Shown: in pieces, positions 32,801 to 46,300 of the stretch | How the letters are laid out: the number at the start of each line of letters is the position of its first letter | How positions within the stretch are numbered: position 1 is the stretch's first letter | Assembly (NCBI GenBank): GCA_050084515.1 | Contig: CM114271.1 | Coordinates: forward strand, 19,964,001 to 20,028,000 | Length of the DNA stretch: 64,000 nucleotides | Direction: 5' to 3' | DNA from: Blasia pusilla | Lineage: Eukaryota > Marchantiophyta > Marchantiopsida > Blasiales | Program-made: the position numbers and the translations under genes | Notes under the pieces: generated by a model | Databases searched by the model: none | The model's input: only the letters and a program-made list of their open reading frames with translations | What the model was told of the DNA's origin: nothing

Positions 32801-34188
32801 CGTGCCGTGTTTAAAACCTACGTGAAGCGGTCAAAGACAGCTGGAAACCGTGTGGAGCAAGCAAGGGAGCTGAAGAAAATGGTAATTTTCAGCAACCTTG
32901 TTGTCACTGAATTGTTGGCAGATATCAAAGGAGATGTCCCAGCTGCAGTGGAGGAGGCACCGAAGGAAGAACCAGCACCTAAACCAGAGGAAGATTTGGA
33001 GGATGAATTGGAGATGCTTCAAACACTAAGGAAGACCAGACCAGGTGCAGACCTAGAGGCAAGGATGGGTAGCAAGTCTCAAAGTGATATCACTTTGAAG
33101 GATGACTTAGAACTAAGGGAAAGAACTGATCTATATCGCACATATTTGCTCTACTGTCTATCGGGAGAGTCAACAGGTATGCCCATGGGTACGCAGATTA
33201 TCACACAACGAGACAGCAGCGAATTTGTCAGACTTGGCCAGCTAGGAACCATACTGGGGCTTTCTTCGATGGAAGTGGCAGAAGTGCACAAAGGTCTGGC
33301 AGAGCAAGCCTTTAAGCAACAAGCACAGGTTATTTTAGCTGATGGTCAACTATCTAAGGCACGGATGGAGCAGCTCACAGAATTGCAGAAACAACTAGGA
33401 TTGCCTGCAGAGTCTGCACAGAAGGTTATCAAAGCCATTACAAGCACTCGAATGGCAGGGGCCATTGAATCTGCTGTCAATCAAGGTAGACTGACAGTGG
33501 AGGAAGTAAAGGAGCTTAAAGAAGCGGGAGTTGATGTGGACAACATGATTTCAAAGGATGTTCGGGAGAAGCTATTTAAGAAGATTGTGGATGGTGTGTT
33601 TTCTGCCGGTACTGGAGATTTCACAGAATCAGATATTTACGAGAAATTCCCGGCAGAATTAAACTTGGATACAGAGCGTGCGAAAAAAATTGTACAAACT
33701 TTAGCGAGGGAACGCCTTTCAAATTCCCTAATTCAGGCAGTGTCATTGCTTCGACAGAAAAACCCATCTGGCGCGGTAAGTTTTGTGTCCTTAAAAATTG
33801 GATGTGTAGATTTTGACGATGTGGCAAGAATTTCAGCGCGCCTTATGAAGACTGTTGTGGTCATTGCGAATGTGGTTTGTGTAGTTATACAGGTTTAGGG
33901 AGAAGATGACATGAGCTTATTCATGGATTTCGTGTGCAGGTTGCATCATTAAACAACCTTCTGGCATGTGACAAGGCTGTACCATCAGAACCTTTGGCTT
34001 GGTCTGTCCGTGAAGAACTCCTTGATCTGTTTTGTCTGTATGTAAGAGGTACTCCAGCCCAGGAGAAAATGACACGCCTTCAAGAACTTCTTGGCATTGA
34101 TGATGTGACTGCCCAAAAGCTACAGGAGGAGGTTAATTCAGGTGGTTTTTCATCATTTGGTGTAGAGGAGGAGGAGTTTGCCTTCTGA
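26828..34188 (+). CDS. TIC110: TIC110, chloroplast inner-envelope import protein (15 exons)
   Basis: Tic110 is the main inner-envelope protein of the plastid import machinery and binds incoming preproteins and stromal chaperones. Exons: 26828-27372, 28650-28709, 28850-28973, 29139-29207, 29458-29556, 29755-29821, 30130-30194, 30426-30520, 30733-30857, 31010-31110, 31356-31572, 31790-31944, 32443-32568, 32798-33775, 33940-34188. All introns are GT-AG and phases match. The spliced frame is 3075 bases (1024 residues), close to the usual length of about 1000. Residues 1-60 are an Arg-rich transit peptide. Two membrane helices lie at about 101-118 and 128-148, and the rest is the soluble alpha-helical stromal part, with an acidic linker early in exon 14. 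Landmarks include LPWKRVFKVTDSQ, RQKLEQCVADGSLSD and QVILADGQLSKAR. The start at 26,828 (or Met at 26,840) is the first good ATG in frame. It appears intact. Confidence 0.97.
32022..32257. repeat. Dispersed repeat in TIC110 intron 12
   Basis: The first part (32,022-32,172) is closely similar to 42,408-42,558 in LEAFY intron 1, sharing for example GAGACTGGGATGGGT and GAGACACTCTCAT. The second part (32,193-32,257) matches 53,947-54,018, sharing AATACACATTACTTACCAGT. It has no coding capacity, so it looks like a non-autonomous interspersed element. I could not assign it to a SINE or MITE class because no clear A/B boxes or terminal repeats were found. Confidence 0.75.
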
Positions 34189-37036
34189 GGATTTTGCCGT
34201 TAAGTATCTTAGAGTAGAGAGCATTCTTTCAAATAATATGTCACATCGATTTTGGCCTTCATATGTGGTTTGGTAGATGGTTGAAATTCATCTACAGCTT
34301 TAGGAATTGCACATTCTGTTATGGAGATGGTCTTTTTGATCAACAGTAACTAGTTAAAAGCTCTATATCACTGGAGGTTCATAGAATGCAATAGAGTTTT
34401 CTTGTGAACCTGCCATTTTCTACAGCATGAGAATGGAGTCCTTAGAAGGCCACAGGTGTAAAAGAGATTGAAGCTGAGGAGGCTTGTGTTGTAAAATTTA
34501 TGGAGGAAACGTCATGAGCGGGAGCTGAGAGTTGCCTGGACCATTCTGACTGTAGTCACATGTCAGGTAGCTCTGACAATGGATGCGTATGGTCCATATA
34601 TGCAGTAAAGAGTTCAGGTTCAGGTTCAGAATTCAATTACCGTTTGAAATTCCCATGATTTGGTTGATGAGCTAGAACACATCAGTCATCCACTGGATGG
34701 CACCCAGCAACTTGTTCAGGTTGTGAGGATGAAAACTCGTACATGGTGGGTCTTATTCTCCCAGCACTGAACCAGTGCTGCCAGGGTGGCCAAATCTCCT
34801 GCCTTCTGTTAATTTGGTGGACGAGATATTGAAGATATCATGGAGATTGATAGGCGAAGCTACTCACGTCAACCTCTAGAATGTTGAGTTATTAGTTGAA
34901 TCAGAAGGAGAGGTCCATGGATATGAATTTAGGATGAGTGATCGTCGGTCATATTTGACTTGTACTCAAATTTCCAACTGAAATGATGAAAGTAGATGGA
35001 GTTGGCAAGTAGAGTAAACTTTTGTCTCTATTACTCGCCAAGTATTTAGTGAGTGGGCTTGTGGCGACGGAGTAATTTGTGTATAGTAATGTATGACTGA
35101 CGCAAAGTATTAGCATTGAGTTATTGTCTCGGACTCTTTGAAGGATAGAAGAATGTGTCATTGGGATGGTCGAGCATGTGTCCAAGCGAAAGAAATAAAA
35201 AGTACGACTTGAATTTAAAGGACCGGTAAGTGACATGAACGTTGTGAACTTGAGTGGCCAGGGTTGGAATTGATGACAAAGAAGTAGGTTTGCAGTTCTG
35301 AGTATTTTAATTGAAAACAGGCAAGAGGAGCACTCAGGTGTGACTCCGAAATCTAAGTAGATTCAAGGTTTGTGTGATGTTCACATGAAACGAGTCCTAT
35401 TTGACAGGTAATCATTGCCTACTTTATTGGAGTTTTCCCTCGTGAGAATAAAGTGAAGATCTCTTGCTTCTTACCGTTCTTTAGCAAGAGTTGTAGACTT
35501 CTCAAGTCGTGATGACATTACTAGTTTAGGTGGGGATTGTACTCATGATGTGCCTGTAGTAGCCTTGCGTTATCAAGTTAAGTTGTGATGACGCTATTAC
35601 GAGGATGACATTCATAAGCTTTTTTCTTTTCTGGGATATGGATTTGTTCAGATGCTTAGTAAAAACAACGTTTTTGATCCCCATGAGGCCAGTTTGCACG
35701 AAGTTTAGAGACCATGTGGAGAGTGCATGCTCCTAGGCTCCACATGTGATGTATCATGAGATCACTTGTCCTCATGGATGACATAAAGATCAATAATGAT
35801 CTAACATGTGTCTCATCAAACATGCTCAAGATAGACTCATATTACACCTTCAAATATTGGGTTACATGAAGTTGACCTTGGCTCTTTTCTTGAAGATGTA
35901 ACCTAGGATCATAAATACTAAGGACTATGTATACAACAAATTTGTCAAATTTGTCTATTCTCCCTTCCAACATGCATCATATCTCAAGGGGTTAATTAAA
36001 CAAAGTGTGGGCAGTGAACAAGAGAGTGGGTTCTCTCAAATACTACATTTGGTGTATTTTCTGATCATCCCATTAATCGTCACTGATTGCTGACCCTCTA
36101 CAAGAAGTATTCTAATTGGGGGAAGAGGCCAAAAATTGACAGTTTTGAGGTTGTATAGGAGTGCCATTACACCACTACCTCTGAATGAGATTGCCTTCCC
36201 ACTCAAATTTCTCACTCAAACTTTGTCGAATGTTGGAGGGAGATATCCCCAAGCAATATTAACTACTTCCTTGTACCCAAAAGTGGCAACATTGACTAAG
36301 AGGGCCAAATTTGTTGAGGCTGATTTATCAACGGTATGAAAATATACATCATGAGGAAATTTTTAGATGTATATGGATGTACTTGTGTGTTGGGAAGATC
36401 AGTGAAGTTTTGTTGTGTAGATGTGACCAATGTGATGTGCAGTGTGTAGCGACTTGTATGAGTGTGATAATTAGAATATTGAGTTTGATGCAATTCTTCT
36501 CCAAAGTCTTACATGCATGAGTTTTTATCGGAGATCACTTTTAAGTAGTGAAGGAAATAAAGAAATGATCTTGAAACATTTTAGCGTCACACTTATTATG
36601 TTTGCCCACATCTGCATACAAACGTCATAAAACAGAAAGTAGTTTGTCATGGTTCTAAATTGTCTCCTTGACTTTATCTACATTGCATTTGTGATATCTT
36701 ATACTACATGAATTGATGGTTATGAATTATACATGAAAGTGGTAATGATAATAAGCAAATTGCAAGAAGTGAGAGTTGAAGATGAATGAGAAAATATACA
36801 TGTTAGTTAAGCAAAAATCTGAAAATATAATTAGTAATTATTTCATAACTTGAAATCTAATTATGTGACGTAAAAACTTTGCTCACATAGCAATCCTTTT
36901 GTAATAGCTTAGTGTAAGACACATACACTAGCAAGGACTCGATACTCAGCTCATAATTATGGATCAAAGCACAATGAGACTTTAAAGTCACTATCAAGAA
37001 GGAACCTAGATTTAACTAGTCACAAGACTAGGAAAG

Positions 37037-37087
37037 GGCAAGAACCATAAGGTTGTGAGGTGGTGGTTAAACCTTATGGTTCTTGCC
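37037..37087. repeat. Hairpin with perfect 18-bp arms
   Basis: The arm 37,037-37,054 (GGCAAGAACCATAAGGTT) is perfectly complementary to 37,070-37,087, with a 15-base loop. No open frame surrounds it. It could be a miniature fold-back element or a small RNA precursor; nothing in the flanks distinguishes the two. Confidence 0.85.
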
Positions 37088-37207
37088 AGATCCAACTGAG
37101 AGATCTGTGGAGACCAATGTTATGGTTGAGGGTTGCAACTAGTCGATTGAGGATCGGGTAACATACGAGCAAGGGACATTAGACAAACCTAGAAGTATTT
37201 ATTAGAG

Positions 37208-37209
37208 GG

Positions 37210-37249
<40 letters not shown>
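37208..37249. repeat. CT dinucleotide microsatellite
   Basis: An uninterrupted run of about 20 CT units lies in intergenic DNA. No gene is adjacent. Confidence 0.95.
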
Positions 37250-37252
<3 letters not shown>

Positions 37253-38559
37253 ATTTGAAGTGATCACATTTTCATGTTTGGATTGTTTCAAGTATATGAT
37301 AGAAGATTGTTTAGGGAGAATTTAGGGGGATTTTCTAATTTGGGTCGACAAGGATGGATGATCTAGGAAGATAAGCCAAACTTTAGGAGAAGGATTTACT
37401 GAAGGAATCAAGTTAGGCAACAAGAGAGTGCTACATTATTGAACGTTGTTGTCCAACTTTATCCACTTAACCTCGTAAGATGTCCAAATCCTTATACGTT
37501 GAAGACCACCCCAAATCTTTCAATCATAAGGCTTAGGTAGAAGTCCCTATACTTATCAATGAAGAGAATAGGGATGATAACTCCATGATGCAATTAGGTA
37601 AGATCCAATAAAATTGGTTTGTAGCAAAACTTGGTTAGATTTTTAAGACTCTAAGTAAAACATTTCTATGTTTGTTGCTAGAAAAGTTAGTTAAGGTCAA
37701 TTCTTGTGGACAAGTTCAATGGAATAAATGAGGGGAACTCATGGAAAAAATAGATGTATGATTGTGTTTAACAAAAGAAGGTAAGAGTTCAATTTACAAT
37801 AAGTATGGGGTTGATGCTTATTAGAGGCAACCCTTTCAAACTTATGACGTAGAAACTTATGAGGTGACATGATATGATGGACATAAATATGAAGAAAATT
37901 TGTTGAAGAGGAAATGTAAAATATGAAGAGAGAACATAACAATTATAAATTTGCAAGATTTTGGATGAATTTAATCTCATTACACATGAATGAAGGAGTT
38001 CTAATATTCACAATAGTAATGAATGGATTAAATTTATAAATGGAAGTGATATAATGCATAAGCATATATCGAGAAAGCATATATAATCTTGCTTAGCTAA
38101 GAAAATAGAACAAAAATCCCAATAATGAGAACGCTTTTATAATAGGATCTTACCCATATACAAAAATTACAATGTAGTTCTTATATATAGCAAAGAAAAC
38201 GATATGAAATTTTCTTCACACATGAAGAGAAGAAGATTTAAGGGTATTAAATAAGATCTTGGGCGTAGAGAAAAGTAAAAAATTTCATTTCTACAAATAT
38301 ACTCAAACCCATATAATCCCCTATGTAACTTTGTGGAAGGTGAACCAATGAGGAGGTACATGAGGTTGAGAGATATACCCTTGATCGATAGTGTTTATTG
38401 CCTCTACGCAATAAATGTTACGTGCACTTGAAGGTTGAAGGGGGATTGGAGGATTTCAGTTAATGAATTGAATCAAGATCATTTCTAAAACATAATGGAA
38501 GGTATGGAAAGATGGCTAGTTGAGACTGTACGAGTCGAGGCGATATGAAATGAAGCCCG

Positions 38560-38635
38560 CGGAGGAGGAATCGCATAATGGTTTCCATAAATTTTAGCGG
38601 AGGAGGAATCGCATAATGGTTTCCATAAATTTTAG
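38560..38635. repeat. Perfect 38-bp tandem duplication
   Basis: Bases 38,560-38,597 are repeated exactly at 38,598-38,635. The identity implies a recent duplication. It lies about 1.5 kb upstream of the LEAFY coding start, with no frame across it. Confidence 0.95.
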
Positions 38636-39040
38636 CGAGAACCAATCCTAAACTGAAATTTCTGCACTTCCCAAGAGAAAAAAAGGATATTTGGAAGAAC
38701 AAGAAATGAAGTCGGGTTTAGGACTTTCCCCCTCCCTTAGATATAACCCTCGGGTATGGGGAAAAAAGTGTAATAATAAATAGAAAATAGGATGGGAAAC
38801 CCATCGGGATGCAAATAAGAAGCATAGAGAGAAAAAAATAAAATTGCTTGCAACATGCTATAACAATTATAAAAGTAGGTGGCAGTTTTTGATTGATCCA
38901 TATTTGGATAACTTCTATTATTAGTGATTGGTAGTACCAATCTGGGCGGTACAATAGGATCCATTTAGAATTATTCGGGACAATTAAAGACAGTTTTAAT
39001 TATCCCGCGTAAAAAATATATAACCTTATTGTTGACTCGG

Positions 39041-40193
39041 ACTAGGCCTGTCCTAGGGGTAGATGTTTCGGGGAATAAACACGTGTCCGACATGTAAGTG
39101 GTCCAAACCCAACCCAAACCAGGATACCGTGGAGGAGTTGGCAAGGTCGGACCCGTGATGATCACGGGTGCACGTGGCGTCTTCGGTTGGATCGCCACGG
39201 CATCTGCAACGGGACGCGCAGACGCGCGGGAACTGCCCTCTCTCCCCCGCCCACCTCTTCCGTCTCTTCCCCAGACGGGATCTCCCGTCGCCGCCGCTTT
39301 CGCTCCCGTACTCCTCCCTCTCTTTCCTGCCCCACTGCCCTTCCTCCCTCCCTCCCTCCCTGCCCGCCTGGCCTCTCCTGCGCTGCCCTGCCCGCCTGCC
39401 TCCGGTCACGCTCCCTCTCTCTCGCTCTCTATCTATAGAGCGCAAAAACAAATCACCGGCGGGTTTCCCGATTTTGCAAGTACGAAGAAGACGAAGCACT
39501 CACTACAGGAGCTGCAGGCGCACGGAGGAGGAGAGAGAGAGAGAGAAAGAGAGCACTCTTCTCGCCAAACATCACAGTTTTGTTATCTGTCATAATCTTT
39601 GTCTGCGTTCGTTGTCATTGTTGAAGCCGTTGTCCGTTCGCTGCGCATTTCGGGACTCGGCAGTACCGCAGAGCGATTTCTTTTCAGCACTCTCTCTCTC
39701 TCTCGCTCCCTCGCCAGCCCGCTAGCGTGAGGACGCCGTTCGTGGTAGGCGCTCGCTGTCCGACGCCGACGCACGTTCTTCAGTGCGCGGAGAAGAGCTC
39801 GAGCAATTGAAGGTACCGCAGAATTCCGGTCAAAGAAGAGCATAGCGAGTCTGTGACAGGTGCAAGAAGAACGACGAACGAACTGGCGAAGGGGAGAGGA
39901 ACGGGAAAACCCTAATTCGGTGACAGGAAGGAGGGGAGAGTGTGCTCTACGGTGTGGGGAAGGGTTTTGGGAGCTTGATGGGAAGGACGGGTGGAGCACG
40001 GCGGAGCAATTGAGGAGGGAAGGCAGGAGGGCGAGGAAATTTTGCAGCGTGAGGTTTTCTTTAGGGTTTTGGAGAGAGGTGTTGCGGTGGGGTTTTGGTT
40101 CTGGCGTGAGAAGTGTCGTGAGGAGGAGAGGAGGAGCAGAATTGTTTTGCATGTTGAGAATCAGGGAGGCTGGATTTCTTCTGGGACTCGCGG
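39041..40193 (+). promoter_or_regulatory. Presumed LEAFY promoter and long 5' leader, GA/CT-rich
   Basis: The region upstream of the LEAFY start is GC-rich and strongly pyrimidine-rich from 39,235 to 39,430. GA-repeat runs lie at 39,525-39,555 and CT runs at 39,690-39,715. A TATA-like TCTATAG sits at 39,432-39,438. GA/CT repeats are known binding sites for plant BBR/BPC factors; that they act here is inference. Long frames on both strands (for example minus 40,341-39,583) are compositional by-products. Confidence 0.4.
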
Positions 40194-40328
40194 ATGGATC
40201 CGAGACTGGATCATTCGAGGATGGACCCGAGGATGGATCCACGGATGGATCCGCGGATGGAGGCGAGGATGGACCCGCGGATGGATGCGAGAATGGACCC
40301 GCGAATAGATACGAGAATGGACACGAGG
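40194..40328 (+). repeat. 12-bp minisatellite inside LEAFY exon 1
   Basis: About nine imperfect 12-base units (ATGGACCCGAGG-like) encode Met-Asp-Pro/Ala/Thr-Arg repeats at the LEAFY N-terminus. Unit boundaries keep the reading frame. The tract multiplies the MDP start found in other LEAFY proteins, so any of several Met codons could start translation. It is probably length-variable between individuals. Confidence 0.85.
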
Positions 40329-43300
40329 CTTTTGCAGCCACCGACCGATAACCGGTCTTTTGAGTTTGGATTTACCACAACGGGGGGGCGGAGAGAGGTG
40401 CGCACCCTGGAAGATTTATTCCACGGCTATGGAGTCAGAATAGCGACTTTGGCCAAGATGACCGAGATGGGGTTCACGGTGAGCACGCTTGTGAATATGA
40501 CGGAAGCGGAGCTCGATGATGTCATACAAACAATTTCTGATATCCTTCAGATGGAGCTCTTGGTCGGAGAGCGGTATGGGATTAAGTCAGCGGTTAGAGC
40601 AGAGAAAAAGCATCTTGACGAGGAGTTGGAGCGGCAACGCTTGGAGCTTTTGACGAAGAGTGAGCGCAAGCGTAAGTTTGATGAGGTGACCGCGCTCGGA
40701 GCGGCTAAGGAAGGTATGCCACTACTGGTCGCAGAGGTCATGGGTACTTATTTACATTAACAAGAGTACAAGGCCAGGAAAGGGGTCAAGCCTATGAGTT
40801 GCTTCAACTGCCATGGAAATTTACTATTCTCGGAAGAGGTGAAAAAATTCCAACTCGCTGGGTGGATTGGAATATAGTTTACGTTGGTTGGGCACGCGAA
40901 CCGTTACACGTACGCAATCGTGTCGAGCCTCCTTCAAGAACCTTTTTCGTTTCGGGAATTGCATTCGTAACTGAGAGAAAGTGGCCGTATTCTCGAAAGA
41001 CCCCCTGCAAGGGTTGCTTCTTCTCGTCCCTGTGGAATTTTGAATTGCTTTGCTACGTGCACCCGGCCTGAAACATCTTGTCCGATGGGAACCTATAATT
41101 GCGACTCCAAGATATACGTGCAGGTATGCGAACGGCACTAGTGACGGGTATAATTTGGTTTCATTTCTTGCTTGTGATAAGTCTTATTGTGAGCGGGAAA
41201 AATTATCTGTGTCCCCCAAAGGTTGTCCGAAATATGGCTCATCCTACAGCTGAAGCCGCTTTATGCCCATAGATAAACTGCGCTTTTCTCACTGAATTAC
41301 GGTGCCTTGACCAAGGAGCGAACTGCCTTTGTTCGGACAGCTCTTGCTTGCCCCCAGTGGAGCTATAATATATGGTACCACTATCAAATGAGCGTCGATG
41401 TCCTACATTGACTGGGCGAGTCTAAGACTGGTTTGGACCTTGGGCACGGGGTCACATGGAGGCAAGGAAAACCATATGTAGATGGGACGAATTGGGCCTC
41501 TTCTCGGAAACGTCCTAGGCCAAAATGTTTTGCAAGCATCCAGTATGTGTGTGGCTAGAAGGATAGGTTGCCATCAGATTGCGGACTGGAAAACTTCCTG
41601 TGCCCCTCTAGAATCTTGGCATCTTTGATTTATGTGCACAAGATTACAATGCAGAAGAAGAAGGCCTTGTAACTGGGAATTCCCCCCGTTGGTCTTGAAG
41701 GATGGATTTCAAAGTTGAGTTTCTCCTCCAGTTTTGTGCGGACCAAATTAATTCAACAGTGGAATGCAAACTTTTATTGACATTAGATTGCGGGGATAGG
41801 CTTTTCTAACTTGTGTACATTGGCCATCCCACGCTGTCAAGGACTGTTAGCAATTGTTACCAATGTAGAGTACTTTCCAGGGTTCACAAAGAATGTATAT
41901 AGCCCAATCATTCATGTAGACAGTGTTGGTCTTGGTGTTGCGCAATTGAATTTGGTGAGAACTACAAATTGACTTTGGGAACTGTTTCTTCGTGGACTCC
42001 TACAGCAGGCAACAAAGTGGTTGATGCCCAACTAGTCTTATGGTTCAATCCACCAGTTCATGTTTGCTTGTGTAATCAGCTGGCCAAGAGGTCTGGTTGG
42101 GAAGAGTTAAAGAAGAATCTCTTCCCTTCTTTCACCATTGTTCTTCTAAGTGTTCTGTAACCTGTTAATTTCAGGCTCCTTTCTAAATTTGCACATAAGG
42201 TTAATCCTGATTTGGGCTTTTCACTTTTCGGATCTGAGACCAATAATAAACCATTGTGATAACCTTTTAGGGTTAAGTTCCAACCCTTGGACATTTTCCT
42301 TCCAAAACTTGGAACCATGTTCGAAAGCTACAGGTTTCTCCTTTGATAACGATGAGACTCTGCTCATAAAGTAGTGCCTGTCGTAGCCTTGCGACCATAG
42401 ATCCCATGCCCTGGTTGGATGATGCTTGAGACTGGGATGGGTGTAGAGAGAGGAAGAAGGGAAGAAGGTACTAGATGAGAGGATGGAGACACTCTCATAT
42501 AGTGTGAGTGCTGACCAAACAATGTGTTCGTGCGGAGCTTCCAAGTGTCAACCAAGAAACGATGAGAGTTTGACCTTGAGAAGACATGATATAGAGTGTA
42601 GAACTGCTGCACAAGCTACCTTCTCCTGATTGTGGAGAAGCTCTTTGGGTTATCTGGAAACTCCTGCTCTATCGACTGCCAATCCAAAATCACAAGCTTT
42701 CCTTCTTCTGGTGTACTCATGTTCGGATATGTATTAATCTACAAATCTATAAATGCCAAGCATTGGTTTGCCATTTACTCATCCAACTTTACCTGCTCGT
42801 CTTCATTCTTTCCTGAACGCAGATTGTTGTGCAAATGTGGATGCCTGGTCCCAATCCTGTCAATGAGACCTCTTTGAAATTGTGCAGATTGGGTCCCGGG
42901 AGTCTCTTTTCTTGTGTACTCCTGATCTTCAAGAATGTGATGCATCTGTATTTAGGATGGGGAGATGTTATTCTGTGACCATTGCGGCTACATGCAGTTT
43001 TTCTCCCATCTCAATTGAGTCTTGACAACTTTTGTGCTGATTGGATTTCCACTCCCATTGGTCACCTAGTACTTGTCTTCCTCTACCTGCGCAACCTCAT
43101 GTATGGCGTGGCTCACGAGCATAGCGAGTACCATTTTTTGAGAGTTTTCACTTTGCATATACAGATGATCCTGTCAGGAATGTTGGGAATAGGAAATGGA
43201 CTACATCACAGAATTGCAGGTGGAGCTGACCTTAAAGAACTTAAACAAAAATGTTCACTCTGTTAGTTCTCTCCTTGTAGGTCCAAGTAATATCATAAAC

Positions 43301-46300
43301 TCGCCATTATTGCAACCATCTGGTGACGGTTGCAGCTGTAAACCAGTGGCTTTCTCCTAAGATATTTTGTTTCTTACACGTTTTCAGTACATCCTCATAA
43401 TGCAGATCCTATATCATGAAAACTAGTCATTAACTGACCTTCCAGGTTAGCACACGTTTCAGTTATAATTGGAGGTTTCTATCTCTGCTGTATAGTCAAC
43501 ACATAAAGTTTCTTAGTGTCATGTAAATTTCATCCAATTGCTTGCACTCTGGACACAGAGATAGATGATTTCCTCTGAATCCTTGTTTTCCTCGTCTCAA
43601 GCTTGGCAGCCCTCAGTGGTGTGCCTATAAAGCATTCCCTGCTCTCTACTTGGATTTTTACATGGTGGTATCTTAGGCAATGATGCTGTAATGGCAAATT
43701 GGGGTGTTGACTTAGAAGGTGCACAGCCTCTTTCCTACTTTTGTGGTGGAAGGAAGGCCCTTAATGAGCATCGTATCTTAAATGGGAAAGCAGGTAGAAA
43801 AAACTTTTCTTGGAGTGCAAACTGATACCCTAGAATCAAAAGTCTTGTTTTTGGTTTCGCTTCCTGTAGTTTAACAGGAGGACATACACTATCCTTTTAA
43901 TGAGCCCTCAGCAAGACAAACCAAATAGGAGATAATCATTTGTGTTCATGCATCCAGCGCATGCAGACCCAAGTATTCAAATTTTACCAATGAGTGCATG
44001 TGCTGAAAATCATAGAAATAAATATCCAACTGTCTCGCATATTCTAGTTCTCAGTGGTAACCAAAAAAATTATTGGAGCAGTTTCACTCTCTGGCACTGA
44101 CAGTTTGCTTCTGAATTTGTATTGTTTTACTGCTTCCGATAAGTGGTTCACTTTTGAAACCCTAGTTTCTTAGTTGTTTGTTGTCTCTAGGTCTTACTGT
44201 CTCTTCTTCGTCTGTTCTTTGCTGAGTCTCTTTCCTGGTTCCACTTGGTTTGAGACCAGCCATAAGTGACACCCTGTTTCCATGTTGTGCAGTAGCTTGG
44301 CTTTCTGTTCACTGAGGTCACTTGCCTTAGAATAGTGTTTTATAAAAAAAACTAGCGTACAGCCTGTGCCATGGACGGACCTCATAGTCATCCTGCCCCC
44401 CAAAAATGTTTTCATGCTGCCCGAAGTAGGAAAATATTTTCTTGCTGTCCCAGTGCCATGTGTCAAGCAAAGAGGTTCTTGAAATCAAGAAGCTATCCTC
44501 CCTTAATAAGATACCTTCCAATTTTGAAAATTTTGTATTGCTTCTCGCTTCGCCCTGTCGTTCCTGGTTTCTCCTGGTCTCTAGTTGGAGCACATTGGGT
44601 TTCCTCATTTTAGCTTTTGATTTGGTTTCTTTTGAATAGGAATATCTGGGTTAAAGTAACGTGTCAATTTAAATTCATGGCTCTTTACTGGGCTCACAAG
44701 GATTGCAGTTGGATTTCAACGTTGTCCCACTCACCCTGGTTTTAATATTTCATTCTTGGTGTCGCCTTCTCCAATTTGGCTCATATGGTTGAAGCGTGGA
44801 TGTCGGGGGCAATGTGGCTCTGCAAGGTCTCTTAACCCTGTTTGGTTGGGATCTTTTCCTTTCCTTGTTGTCCTCTCTTGGTTGGCATTTGCTGAAATGG
44901 AACATCTGTAATTTCTTTTTCCCCCCTCCTGGTCTTTTTTCTCCGGATTTGTACAGATAGAACAGGTTTTCCAATCTTTCCTTTGGCCGCTCCAGTAGGT
45001 CCTGCAACAACTGAACGATTCTCTGTTGACAAAACATATCATCATTTCCACACCATTCTGGCTTCCTCCACTGATGGTTTCTCCCTTATCATTCACTTCA
45101 CTACCAGTTCAGTGCTGGTTATGATGATTTGACTCTCCTGGTCATGAGTCTTTGAAGTTTTGTTTCCATCCGCTCGCAAGTGGGTTACATTTTGAATGTC
45201 TTCAAGGAAGGTACAGTGCAGAAGTGGTAAGGATGGAAGCATCACATGGGAGGTGGCTGTTAGTGGTTGATGACTTCACAATGGCTGAATTCTCAAGGTC
45301 ATTCAAGAGGGGCTAGTGGGTTTAAGGTTCTGGGATAGATCTGACTGTTTGCTAGGTTAGTGAAACTGTGTAAAGTGTATGGACACACATGCAAAGTAAG
45401 GTCATAGTCTGAAGCGATTGTGATGGTTGTACCTATCTGGTGGTTTATTGATCCCTTGAAGGTGTTTGTGAGTCTAGCCTACTTTCAAACAGTGAATGTG
45501 TGTTGCTCTCTGTTGCTCCCCGCTTGCCTTCCCAGGGGTCTCGTGCATTTGCCAGTGGATCTTTAAGCCTTGGACTAGGAATGGATACATGGATGGATGG
45601 CTACATAATTCATGTAATTCGTCCTCTGAATTTTCTGTCATGAATTGCAGGTAGTGCAAGTGAACAGAGGAGGGAAAATGCTATGATGATACCAGACTCT
45701 ATACCTCCAGTTAATGCCCTGAATCTTAACAGTAAGGAACCACCACTACTTATGGGAGCAGGTCACAGCTCTCTTACTCCAGGGCTGCTAGCCCTTGCTG
45801 AGCACAGCAGTGATAGTGAAGACAAGCGCTTAGGAAAGAAGAAGCAGAAGCGAAGGCGGCCAAAAGAACATGGTGAAGATGGAGAGGATAGACCCAGGGA
45901 ACATCCTTTCATCGTCACAGAACCTGGTGAAGCAGCCAGGGGAAAGAAAAATGGATTGGACTACCTATTCGACTTATACGAACAATGTGGCAAGTTCTTG
46001 GAGCAAGTCCAACAACTTGCAAGAGAGAAAGGAGAGAAGTGCCCAACCAAGGTAAGTCCATACCACAGATTTACATACTGCTGCGTTTTGTTTCTAGATT
46101 TCTTGACAGTTTTCATTTTAGGGATTTTTTCATGAGAAACTGGTGGGTTCCTCGGGAAGTATGATATTATTGAATGTAATCACTATCCCTAGAGGACCTA
46201 TCCTCCTTTTTGACAACAAAACTTGTAAACGTTTCTTTTTGAGGATAGGAATTATTGATGGTGAATGGTGTTTGTTTGTTTTCACCTGGATGCTGTCTGT

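Larger units (their letters stand above)
34189..39040. other. Gene-free region between TIC110 and LEAFY
   Basis: The first few hundred bases are probably the TIC110 3' untranslated region. The remainder is AT-rich with no recognisable protein; short frames at 34,949-35,236 and 36,136-36,339 show no motif. It contains a hairpin (37,037-37,087), a CT microsatellite (37,208-37,249) and a 38-bp tandem pair (38,560-38,635), listed separately. Confidence 0.6.

Noticed and set aside
33776-33898. Continuation of TIC110 exon 14 past its donor site
   Set aside because: The frame stays open by chance into intron 14, but a clean GTAAGT donor and the matching exon 15 restore the conserved C-terminus.
39583-40341. 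252-codon Pro/Ser-rich frame on the minus strand
   Set aside because: It is antisense to the LEAFY leader and its 12-bp repeat; length and composition follow from the repeat and GC content, with no motif.
39860-40351. 163-codon + frame overlapping the LEAFY start
   Set aside because: It is out of frame with LEAFY, and its Asp/Gly repeat is the minisatellite read in another frame.
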